From contig CAIFEZ010000001.1 in the NCBI GenBank assembly GCA_903789595.1, forward strand, positions 259,300 to 323,299: a DNA stretch of 64,000 bases. The letters are read 5' to 3'. The stretch comes from an uncultured eubacterium 1-6. GTDB lineage: Bacteria > Bacillota > Clostridia > Lachnospirales > Lachnospiraceae. The notes beneath the pieces are model-generated. The model worked only from the letters and a program-made list of their open reading frames with translations, was not told the origin of the DNA and made no database searches. Within the stretch, counting starts at the first letter, position 1. Each line of letters begins with the position of its first letter. The translations under genes were made by a program, and so were the position numbers. Below, piece by piece: positions 1 through 7,046 of this stretch.

Positions 1-244
1 CGTCATGACCCGCGTCGCACGGAGTGCGAAAGCGGGGCAATGACTTATTGACACGCCCCTCCATGAGCATGAAGCGGTGCGAGAGCACTGCGAGAATGCG
101 AATGGAGGGTGGAGGATCGTGAGAGCGCGAAGCGCGGAACGATCCGTAATCATACAAAATAACTTGCAAAAAATAATACAGTGTCAATACGTCATGACCC
201 GCGTCGCACGGAGTGCGAAAGCGGGGCAATGACTTATTGACACG
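1..244. repeat. Cluster of palindromic repeats with an exact 55-bp direct duplication
   Basis: No gene is supported here. The 55 bp at 1-55 recur exactly at 190-244. The second copy, taken with its flank (181-243), folds into a long hairpin with outer stem GTGTCAATA/TATTGACAC and inner TCGCAC/GTGCGA. Two other hairpins lie between: 57-109 (CCCTCCAT/ATGGAGGG outside, AGCGGTGC/GCACTGC inside) and 114-145 (GGATCGT/ACGATCC around GCGCGAAGCGC). They look like REP/BIME-type non-coding elements. The first copy is probably cut by the window edge. The short ORFs here read through repeats and have no RBS. Confidence 0.8.
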
Positions 245-261
245 TTTCGCGCCGCTATTAT

Positions 262-495
262 TCAAATGTACTGTATCAGGCAAAGATTTCACTGCACCTT
301 TGCCTGAGCATTACTGGCTGTTAAAAGTTTTGTCCGCAAATCTTCATTGTATAGAAAGCGAGGACTGTTTGACGAAGGCGCTTGCGCCTGAGGAGTTCCG
401 CAGCTTCAATAAATAAGGGCAAAACTTTGTTACAGCCAGTTTGCGAACAGCAACAGGGCTGTGAAATCCTTGCCTTTAAATATGCAGTGAACAGC
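262..495. repeat. Inverted pair of a dispersed CTGTGAAATCC-type repeat
   Basis: The plus strand at about 420-495 (AAAACTTTG..ACAGCCAG..GGGCTGTGAAATCCTTGCC..GTGAACAG) is matched imperfectly, in opposite orientation, by about 262-340. The transcript could fold into a large stem. Related single copies occur at 11757-11812 and 37789-37855. ORFs 213-416 and 382-639 only cross this repeat and are not accepted as genes. Confidence 0.6.
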
Positions 496-554
496 GGCCC
501 CGCGCCGCACCACGTGCGAAAACGGAATAAAAACTTATTGAAAGGGGTGTGCAT

Positions 555-1361
555 ATGTATATTGACAAGTACGAGAAAAGATCTGACCGGGTTCGCTATC
601 TTGCGGAACTCGGAGAAGAACAGAAGTATGACGCGCTGAACGAGATGATCCGCGCAAGCCGCCACATCGTGTTCTTCGGAGGAGCAGGCGTATCGACCGA
701 GAGCGGAATCCCTGACTTCCGGAGCAAGGACGGACTGTACAATCAGCACGATGTAAAGTTCGACAGCTATACGCCGGAATATCTTCTGAGCTGCGACTGT
801 CTGTACCAGCACCCGGAGGTTTTCTACGAGTTTTACAGACAGAAGATGAATGTCGAGGGGATCGAGCCGAACGCGGCGCACCGGAAGCTGGCGGAGATGG
901 AACGAAACGGGAAGCTGGACTGTGTCATTACGCAGAACATTGACGGGCTTCATCAGAAGGCGGGAAGCAGGAAGGTGTATGAAATTCACGGATCTACGCT
1001 TCGCAATTACTGTGACCGCTGTCACAAGAGGTATCCTTCAGATTATATTTTCAGGAGTACGGAGCCGGTGCCGAAGTGCACGGAGCCGGGATGCACGGGA
1101 ATTGTGCGTCCGGATGTAACACTGTACGGAGAGATGCTTCCGGAGGATGCGTGGAGAAATGCAGAGCGTGCGTGCCGGGAAGCGGATCTGCTGATCGTGG
1201 GAGGCACGTCGCTGAGTGTTTATCCTGCGGCTACGCTTCTGGATTATTTTACGGGGAAGTATCTCGTCCTGATCAACCGGGACAGAACGGTGCGCGACGG
1301 CGATGCGGATCTGGTGTTCCATGACAGTATAGGGAAGGTTCTCAGCCACTGCAAGAATTGA
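555..1361 (+). CDS. NAD-dependent protein deacylase, SIR2/sirtuin family
   Basis: Removes acyl groups from protein lysines in the cytoplasm using NAD+, giving nicotinamide and O-acyl-ADP-ribose. The sequence shows the full SIR2 signature: GAGVSTESGIPDFRS for NAD binding, TQNIDGLH, the catalytic HGS, and two Cys pairs (CDRC and CTEPGC) for the structural zinc. At 268 aa it is slightly longer than the usual ~240-250. The ORF opens at a GTG at 549, but AAGGGG at 543-547 is well placed for the ATG at 555, so I use that. It stands alone, followed by a 227-nt gap before a LacI regulator. Substrates cannot be read from the sequence. Confidence 0.93.
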   Translation: MYIDKYEKRSDRVRYLAELGEEQKYDALNEMIRASRHIVFFGGAGVSTESGIPDFRSKDGLYNQHDVKFDSYTPEYLLSCDCLYQHPEVFYEFYRQKMNVEGIEPNAAHRKLAEMERNGKLDCVITQNIDGLHQKAGSRKVYEIHGSTLRNYCDRCHKRYPSDYIFRSTEPVPKCTEPGCTGIVRPDVTLYGEMLPEDAWRNAERACREADLLIVGGTSLSVYPAATLLDYFTGKYLVLINRDRTVRDGDADLVFHDSIGKVLSHCKN

Positions 1362-1588
1362 TCTTATTGTCTGTTTATAGCGGATTTTATAATGAACATA
1401 AGAAATATCGGATAAAAACATCTGATTTTTGTGGCTTTTTCCAAAATATTCTATATAATAATAGCAGAGGCAGTGAAACCGGGCGGGGTGAAGTGAAAAG
1501 CGATAATCCCTGCACGGGGAATGAAATGGCGGTAAATATCAGACTCATCGGAACATGAAAACGCAATCAGAAAGAACAGGTACAGGAC
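1362..1588. other. Intergenic region with likely promoter of the LacI-type gene
   Basis: AT-rich stretch containing TATAAT at 1388-1393 (with TTATTG 18 bp upstream) and a second TATAAT at 1454-1459 with only a weak -35. Either could drive the LacI-type gene at 1589. ORF 1358-1558 lacks an RBS and family resemblance and is not called. Confidence 0.35.
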
Positions 1589-2704
1589 ATGGCAGACATA
1601 ACGTATTCTTCAGACGGACAGCAGGGAAATGCCGGTATGGGAAGCGAGAAGGATGAGACAGTGATAAAGAAGCCCGTGACGATCCGGGATATTGCGAAGA
1701 AATGCGGAGTATCCGTCGCGACGGTCAGCAAGGCACTGAACGGTTACAAGGATGTTTCCATGGAGACGTCCCGCAGAATCCGGAGAATTGCGGAGGAGAT
1801 GGACTATCATCCGGATCCGTCTGCCATCCTGCTTCGGACGAATATTTCGCACAATATCGGAGTCGTCTTTGAGGATGACACATCGTCCGGACTGATGCAT
1901 CCGTTTTTTTCCGTGATTCTGAACAGCGCAAAGAAGGAGCTGGAACGTCTGGGGTATGACATCACCTTTATCAGCCAGAAGATGGTCGGCGATTCTTTCC
2001 TTCAGCATGTGCGCTACCGGAAGTGTGACGGAATTCTCATCGCGAACGTGAATTTTCACGCGCCGGGCATCATTCAGCTGGTCAGAAGTGAGATTCCGTT
2101 TATCACGATCGATTATCAGGTGAAGAACCACAGCTGCGTGATGTCGGATAATGAAGAGGGCGGTTATGAGCTCACAAAATATCTCATTGATCACGGACAC
2201 AGGAAGATTGCTTTTATCCACGGAGAGGATACGCTTGTCACTCAGAAGCGGCTTGCGGGTTTTTACCGGGCACTGAAGGAAGCCGGGATCGGTGAGGACG
2301 AAGTTTCCGTGCATGATGGAAAGTATAACGATCCGAAGTACAACAATGAGATTCTGAAGAGCATCATGAGCAGCAGAGAGAAACCGACAGCCATCATGTT
2401 TTCGGATGACTTTTCCTATATCGGAGGACGGCGGATGCTCCGTGAACTCGGATACCGGATTCCGCTGGATGTGAGCGCCGTGGGATACGACGGGATTGAC
2501 GTCGGGCAGATCATGGAGCCGGCTCTTACTACTTACCGGCAGGATGCGGAGGGCATCGGAAGGCTTGCCGCGCAGAAGCTGATCGAAATGGTGGTAAACC
2601 GTAAATCAAGCATCATCGAGGAAATCGGAGTTGAGGGACGGCTTATCGTCGGAGAGACGGTTCGGGATATTCGCGGAAAAAGATGGGAGAGAGGAAGCAG
2701 ATAA
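1589..2704 (+). CDS. LacI-family transcriptional regulator
   Basis: DNA-binding repressor or activator of carbohydrate genes. Residues 31-52 form the LacI helix-turn-helix (TIRDIAKKCGVSVATVSKAL) and hinge helix. The rest is a periplasmic-binding-protein-like sensor domain (GVVFEDD, GHRKIAFIHG, SAVGYDGIDVG). At 371 aa it exceeds the usual ~335-345 mainly through an N-terminal extension of about 28 residues, so a start inside the extension is possible. It is monocistronic, ending in a strong terminator. The nearest sugar genes (GPH symporter, alpha-galactosidase, galT) lie 3-9 kb downstream, and a LacI/CcpA-like half-operator sits at the alpha-galactosidase promoter. Control of that locus is inference. 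Confidence 0.93.
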   Translation: MADITYSSDGQQGNAGMGSEKDETVIKKPVTIRDIAKKCGVSVATVSKALNGYKDVSMETSRRIRRIAEEMDYHPDPSAILLRTNISHNIGVVFEDDTSSGLMHPFFSVILNSAKKELERLGYDITFISQKMVGDSFLQHVRYRKCDGILIANVNFHAPGIIQLVRSEIPFITIDYQVKNHSCVMSDNEEGGYELTKYLIDHGHRKIAFIHGEDTLVTQKRLAGFYRALKEAGIGEDEVSVHDGKYNDPKYNNEILKSIMSSREKPTAIMFSDDFSYIGGRRMLRELGYRIPLDVSAVGYDGIDVGQIMEPALTTYRQDAEGIGRLAAQKLIEMVVNRKSSIIEEIGVEGRLIVGETVRDIRGKRWERGSR

Positions 2705-2748
2705 CCGATCCTTCGGGATTCGGTTCAAAATCAGATATTCAATGACGC

Positions 2749-2805
2749 GGGAAGGGGCTGCGCCGCTCATATGTCAGAGCGGCACAGCCCCTTCCCGCAA
2801 TTTTT
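2749..2805 (+). terminator. Rho-independent terminator after the LacI gene
   Basis: GGGAAGGGGCTG..CCGCTC pairs with GAGCGG..CAGCCCCTTCCC around an 8-nt loop, followed by a T run. One of the strongest hairpins in the window. Nothing else is seen between it and the palindrome at 2911. Confidence 0.9.
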
Positions 2806-2910
2806 CCGGGTTCCGCCTGTTGGGGCGCTGCTCTGTCTGTAAGCATCGTGATGTAAGATCGCCGGAAGAGCTTGTGACAACCGCATCAGAGGCATTTCGC
2901 ACAAAATCAG

Positions 2911-2950
2911 GAAACTATTTTTGTTAATATAGTTTCTTATTTTTTATAAT
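2911..2950 (+). promoter_or_regulatory. Palindromic operator overlapping a sigma-A promoter, upstream of the TetR gene
   Basis: GAAACTAT-N10-ATAGTTTC (2911-2936) is a perfect 8-bp inverted repeat. TTGTTA at 2921-2926, in its centre, and TATAAT at 2945-2950 form a promoter with an 18-bp spacer, so a bound dimer would cover the -35 box. The next gene is a TetR regulator, so autoregulation is likely (inference). The hairpin followed by Ts could instead act as a terminator. The 5' leader from here to 3146 shows nothing else. Confidence 0.5.
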
Positions 2951-3145
2951 GGAAAGTAGTAAAATGAAGCTGCGGAAACGAAATAGCGAAATTCCGTTTC
3001 CAGTGTGATACATGCTGCGGATCTATGTGCGGCATGGACGGTAAAAAGGAACCGCTTACGCGCTTCTGGCAGCAGGATCGCAAGATCCCCGGCTTTCAGA
3101 CAGGGCGCAGACGTCGGCTGAAGAAAGGACAGAGAGGATCCGGAC

Positions 3146-3793
3146 ATGGGAAGCTTGGAGACGGAAGAGAAGAAAACAGAGACTGTATCCTCAGGGGCTG
3201 TTTCGTCGGATGACAGATGCACTGAGCAGGATATCCGGGAGGATATTCTGGAGGCGACAGTTCGTCTGTTTAACCGGAAGGGCATGAAGTTTACAATGGA
3301 TGATCTTGCGGCGGAGCTTCACCGCAGCAAGAAAACGATTTATGTTTACTTTCCGGATAAGAAACATCTGCTGTATGACATGGTGGATTACATCTTTGAT
3401 TCGATCAAAGAGGATGAGCAGAAGGTATATGAGAACCGGAAGATGGACATCGTTGAGAGAATCAGGCGGATCCTCGGCGTCATGCCGGACCGGTATCAGA
3501 ATGTGGATTTCCGCCAGCTGTACAATCTTCGTGAAAAGTATCCGGCTGTTTACCGGCATCTGAAGGAACGTCTGGAAAGCGGATGGGAATCGACTGTAGA
3601 GCTTCTGAAGGAAGGAATGCGGCAGGGAAGGATCCGGAGATTTTCCATACCTGTTTTTCAGACGATGATGGAGGCAACGCTGGAGCAGTTTTTTCAGAGA
3701 GATATTTTGTTTGAGAGCGGGCTGACATATCATGCGGCGCTGCAGGAGGTCGTGGATATTCTGGTGAAAGGAATCGTGATCTGCGATCCGTGA
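3146..3793 (+). CDS. TetR/AcrR-family transcriptional regulator
   Basis: One-component repressor. An N-terminal TetR helix-turn-helix is at about residues 48-70 (MDDLAAELHRSKKTIYVYFP), followed by a helical ligand-binding domain of no recognisable subtype. At 215 aa it is normal for the family; the first ~25 residues are a polar extension. Its stop overlaps the region just before the RBS of the next gene (start at 3808), so the two are probably one operon. Likely targets are itself, the GT-B-like gene and perhaps the symporter after it. Confidence 0.9.
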   Translation: MGSLETEEKKTETVSSGAVSSDDRCTEQDIREDILEATVRLFNRKGMKFTMDDLAAELHRSKKTIYVYFPDKKHLLYDMVDYIFDSIKEDEQKVYENRKMDIVERIRRILGVMPDRYQNVDFRQLYNLREKYPAVYRHLKERLESGWESTVELLKEGMRQGRIRRFSIPVFQTMMEATLEQFFQRDILFESGLTYHAALQEVVDILVKGIVICDP

Positions 3794-3807
3794 AGGGAGG
3801 AGCTGTT

Positions 3808-5289
3808 ATGGAAGATAAATCAAGAGAAATTTTCGGGAACAGAATTCGGGAAAGGGATTACCGGAAAGCGGTGGCCTCCGGGAAGAGGTACGGAAGGAAG
3901 TACGGCGATGACGCGGACGCGTCTTACCGAACGATTATCCGGCGAAATCCCTACATTGGGGAACTGCTCGGCGTAAGCGACATCCGTCTGCCTGAGGATG
4001 ATGAGCCGGGGGAGGAGGAATTTGACGAAGAGAAAGGAATTATCGTCGGCAATATCCGGATGGGATTCGGCCATTACCGGATCTCGATGGCGATGGCCTC
4101 GTGCGCGCATGCGATGGGATACAAGCCGTACTGGATGGATTTGAATTCGTATCCGCAGACGGCGTGCACCAAGGTGATCCGGGCTCAGAACGATCTGTAT
4201 TCCATGGGTTCGAGGCTCTCACAGAAGAGCAGACTCTTCAACAAGGCGGTGTGGGAACCGCTGAACTATGAGGGCTTCCGGAAGCTCTCCTACAATGCTT
4301 CCGACCAGAAAAACGCCGAGATCATGGCGGCGGTGTTCCGGAATGTTCCGAAGGACATCCCGGTGATTGGAACGCATGTCTGGCCGGCGCAGGCGGCGGT
4401 TCACGCGGGCATGAAATATGTGGTGAACGCGATTCCGGACAACTGGCCCATGGCGCTGCATCTGGCTGAGGGTAGCGTCCACACGGTACAGACGCATCAG
4501 GCTTATCAGGGCTACCGGATCCTGAACGGAATGGACGGGAACCGGGTGCTTCATCCCATGCCGGCGGAATCGCTGATCTGCACCGGCCACTATGTGGACG
4601 ATGAGTTTGTGCGGAACATCGAGGAGGACTGCGCCGCAAGGATCCGCAGAAAGGCCAGCGGCAGGCCGATGCGCTTCCTTTTGACGATCGGAGGCGCCGG
4701 CGCACAGAAAGAGATTTTTGCCGGCATCATCCGTCATCTGCTCCCGGCGATCCGCAAGAAGAAGGCCGTGCTCTATATCAACGTCGGAGACTATCGGAAT
4801 GTATGGGATGAGCTGACCGCGGAGGTGAGCGGTCTCGCGCAGGTCTCGGAAGAGCATTTCAACAGCTGGAAGGACACGGAGGAATTTGCCTCGAGAGCGC
4901 TGACAGATGATTCCATTGAGGGCGTCCATGCTTTCTGGCATGAAAATATCTTTGAGGCGGTGTACTGCACCAATCTCCTGATGAGAAGCTGTGATGTTCT
5001 TGTGACGAAGCCGAGCGAGCTTTCCTTCTATCCGGTGCCGAAGCTGTTTATCCGGAGGATTGGCGGACACGAAAAATGGGGCGCCATTCATTCTGCTGAG
5101 ATCGGAGACGGAACGCTGGAATGCCGGGATCTTCCGCATATTATCCAGATGGCGGATCTCTTCCTTGAGGATGATGTGCTTCTGAAGGATATGTGCACCA
5201 ATATCATCGGAAACAAGAAGGCAGGGATCTATGACGGCGCCTATCAGGCGGTCAGAACGGCCGTGAATCTGAAGCGGGAGGCAAAATGA
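3808..5289 (+). CDS. GT-B-fold glycosyltransferase-like protein of unknown function
   Basis: 493 aa. The ORF opens at GTG 3790, but GGGAGG at 3795-3800 points to ATG 3808. The N-terminal half has a Gly/His segment (GNIRMGFGHYRISMAM) like the acceptor loop of MurG and diacylglycerol glucosyltransferases. The C-terminal half has TIGGAGAQKEIF and a late VTKPSELSFYPVPKLFI segment like the donor-binding region of GT-B enzymes. No signal peptide or membrane helix is seen. It follows a TetR regulator and precedes a sugar symporter. Function, donor and acceptor are unknown; it may belong to an unnamed DUF family. The fold assignment is inference from motif resemblance. Confidence 0.6.
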   Translation: MEDKSREIFGNRIRERDYRKAVASGKRYGRKYGDDADASYRTIIRRNPYIGELLGVSDIRLPEDDEPGEEEFDEEKGIIVGNIRMGFGHYRISMAMASCAHAMGYKPYWMDLNSYPQTACTKVIRAQNDLYSMGSRLSQKSRLFNKAVWEPLNYEGFRKLSYNASDQKNAEIMAAVFRNVPKDIPVIGTHVWPAQAAVHAGMKYVVNAIPDNWPMALHLAEGSVHTVQTHQAYQGYRILNGMDGNRVLHPMPAESLICTGHYVDDEFVRNIEEDCAARIRRKASGRPMRFLLTIGGAGAQKEIFAGIIRHLLPAIRKKKAVLYINVGDYRNVWDELTAEVSGLAQVSEEHFNSWKDTEEFASRALTDDSIEGVHAFWHENIFEAVYCTNLLMRSCDVLVTKPSELSFYPVPKLFIRRIGGHEKWGAIHSAEIGDGTLECRDLPHIIQMADLFLEDDVLLKDMCTNIIGNKKAGIYDGAYQAVRTAVNLKREAK

Positions 5290-5479
5290 ATCGGAAGTAT
5301 CTGCTGCTTACAGTACGCTGAAATGGCTGAGACTTTACTGCACTTCTGCCCTGGCACTGCAGGAGATCCGGTTTGTGAATGGCTGCAGAAATGTGAGTCC
5401 CCTGTCTGTAAGACAGTCCGCGATTGATAAAAATTGAACTGATAGTACATATAAAAGAACGAAAAAATGGAGGGTTGAG

Positions 5480-6862
5480 ATGAAACTGACGGCACGCAGC
5501 AAGGCGGCGTTCTGCTTCGGCGCCTTTGGCAAGGATATTGTTTACATGCTGGTGAACAGCTATCTTCTTTATTACTACAATGTGGTGCTCGGAATCAGCA
5601 GCGCGTTCATAGGAGCGGTGCTGATGGGAGCCAGAATCTTTGATGCGCTGAATGATCCGATCATGGGAATCGTGGTGGCAAAGACGAGAACGAGATGGGG
5701 CCGTTTCCGGCCCTGGATCCTGTCCGGCACGGTGCTGAATGCTCTGACTGTCTATGCGCTGTTCGCCGTGCCGGGAAGTATGTCGGCCGGCTCCATGAAA
5801 GTATGGTTGACCTTGATCTATCTCGCATGGGGCGTCACCTACACGCTGATGGACATTCCGTTCTGGTCCATGATTCCCGCGATTACGGAGCCGGGAAAAG
5901 ACAGGGAGCAGCTTTCCTCTCTTGCAAGATCCAGCGCCGGTATCGGCGACGCGGTTCCCACCGTTCTGACAATGATTGTGGTGCCGGTATTGTCCGGAAC
6001 GACGGCGCTTGCCGGATACCGGATCGGGTTCCGTTACTGGGCGCTGATCATCGCTGTGGTATTCCTGGTATCGGAGATCGTATTCGTGAAGAATGTTCCG
6101 GAGAAAAAGCCGGAGGAGATGAAATCCGCGTCGATCGGTGAGATGTTCGGCTCCCTTTTCCGGAACGATCAGGCACTCTGCGTTGTGGCAGCGGTCATTC
6201 TGGTCTATCTCGCGCTCGATATCGTGGGAAACCTGATCCTGTATTTCTTCCAGTTTGATCTCGGCAATACCGATGTATACAGCATCTTTACCGCGGTTTG
6301 CTTCCTCGCGCAGGTGATTTTCATGATGCTGGTTCCGGTTTTCAGAAAAAAAGTGGAGAAGCTCCGGCTCTTCGCTGTCACAATTGTGCTTCAGATCGCC
6401 GGCTTCCTGATTCTTCTGGCGTTTGCATTCAGCGGCATATACAGGGGGTCCTGGATCGTTCTGATGCTCCCGGGTATTCTGGTCTATGCGGCGTACGGTG
6501 TGCTGAACGTCATGCTGACCATCTTCCTGTCTGACGCCGTCGACTACGGCGAGGTCAAAAACGGAAAAAGAGAGGAATCTGTGATTTTCTCCATGCAGAC
6601 CTTTACCGTAAAGCTGGCGTCCGGCATCGCGGCGTTCATTTCGGGTCTGGCGATCGAATGGATCGGGCTGGACACGGAGGCGGCCGCCCAGAGTGCCGCG
6701 ACCCTCAGCGGACTGCGGCTCTGGATGACGGTTCCGTCTGCGCTGCTGCTAGTCGTTGCCTTTATCGTATTCCGCAGCTTCTACCGTCTGAGCGATAAGA
6801 AGATGGCGGAGGTGATGAGCACGCTTCGCGAGAAGAAGAAGGAAGAGAGCTTGCAGGAATAA
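5480..6862 (+). CDS. GPH-family sugar:cation symporter (MFS, MelB-like)
   Basis: Twelve-helix importer that moves a glycoside, pentoside or hexuronide with Na+ or H+. The GPH signature is clear near residues 50-75: DALNDPIMG followed by TRTRWGRFRPW. Length (460 aa) is typical. GGAGG lies just ahead of ATG 5480. The 190-nt space before it has no clear terminator, so read-through from the TetR/GT-B-like operon is possible. Directly downstream are a GH36 alpha-galactosidase and galT, so alpha-galactosides such as melibiose are the likely cargo (inference from context). Confidence 0.9.
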   Translation: MKLTARSKAAFCFGAFGKDIVYMLVNSYLLYYYNVVLGISSAFIGAVLMGARIFDALNDPIMGIVVAKTRTRWGRFRPWILSGTVLNALTVYALFAVPGSMSAGSMKVWLTLIYLAWGVTYTLMDIPFWSMIPAITEPGKDREQLSSLARSSAGIGDAVPTVLTMIVVPVLSGTTALAGYRIGFRYWALIIAVVFLVSEIVFVKNVPEKKPEEMKSASIGEMFGSLFRNDQALCVVAAVILVYLALDIVGNLILYFFQFDLGNTDVYSIFTAVCFLAQVIFMMLVPVFRKKVEKLRLFAVTIVLQIAGFLILLAFAFSGIYRGSWIVLMLPGILVYAAYGVLNVMLTIFLSDAVDYGEVKNGKREESVIFSMQTFTVKLASGIAAFISGLAIEWIGLDTEAAAQSAATLSGLRLWMTVPSALLLVVAFIVFRSFYRLSDKKMAEVMSTLREKKKEESLQE

Positions 6863-6900
6863 AAAATTCGATTCCGGAAAGCAGCGGACATAAAGGGCTG

Positions 6901-6940
6901 CCGCCGGCACAGATGAGGAGGTGCGGCGGTGGTCTTTTTT
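6901..6940 (+). terminator. Terminator after the sugar symporter
   Basis: CCGCCGGCAC pairs with GTGCGGCGG around a short loop, followed by TCTTTTTTT. It separates the symporter from the alpha-galactosidase transcription unit. Confidence 0.85.
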
Positions 6941-6965
6941 TACATTGATTTGCAACATAATTACA

Positions 6966-7012
6966 TTGAAGGACGGGCTGCGATCATAGATAATGATAGA
7001 AGTGAAAACGCT
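6966..7012 (+). promoter_or_regulatory. Promoter of the alpha-galactosidase operon with a cre-like half-site
   Basis: TTGAAG (6966-6971), 17-bp spacer, GATAAT (6989-6994). Immediately after, TGAAAACGCT (7003-7012) matches the first ten positions of the catabolite-response consensus TGWAARCGYT, then diverges. It would lie at the transcription start. A LacI-family protein (CcpA, or the regulator at 1589) may bind here; this is inference. Confidence 0.5.
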
Positions 7013-7046
7013 GCAGCTTTCTGCACATTTATGAGAGGAAACGTTA

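Noticed and set aside
213-639. Two short plus-strand ORFs before the sirtuin
   Set aside because: They run through inverted repeats and overlap the sirtuin start; no RBS or homology seen.
1358-1558. 66-aa ORF between the sirtuin and LacI genes
   Set aside because: Starts inside the sirtuin stop region, contains promoter sequences, no RBS.
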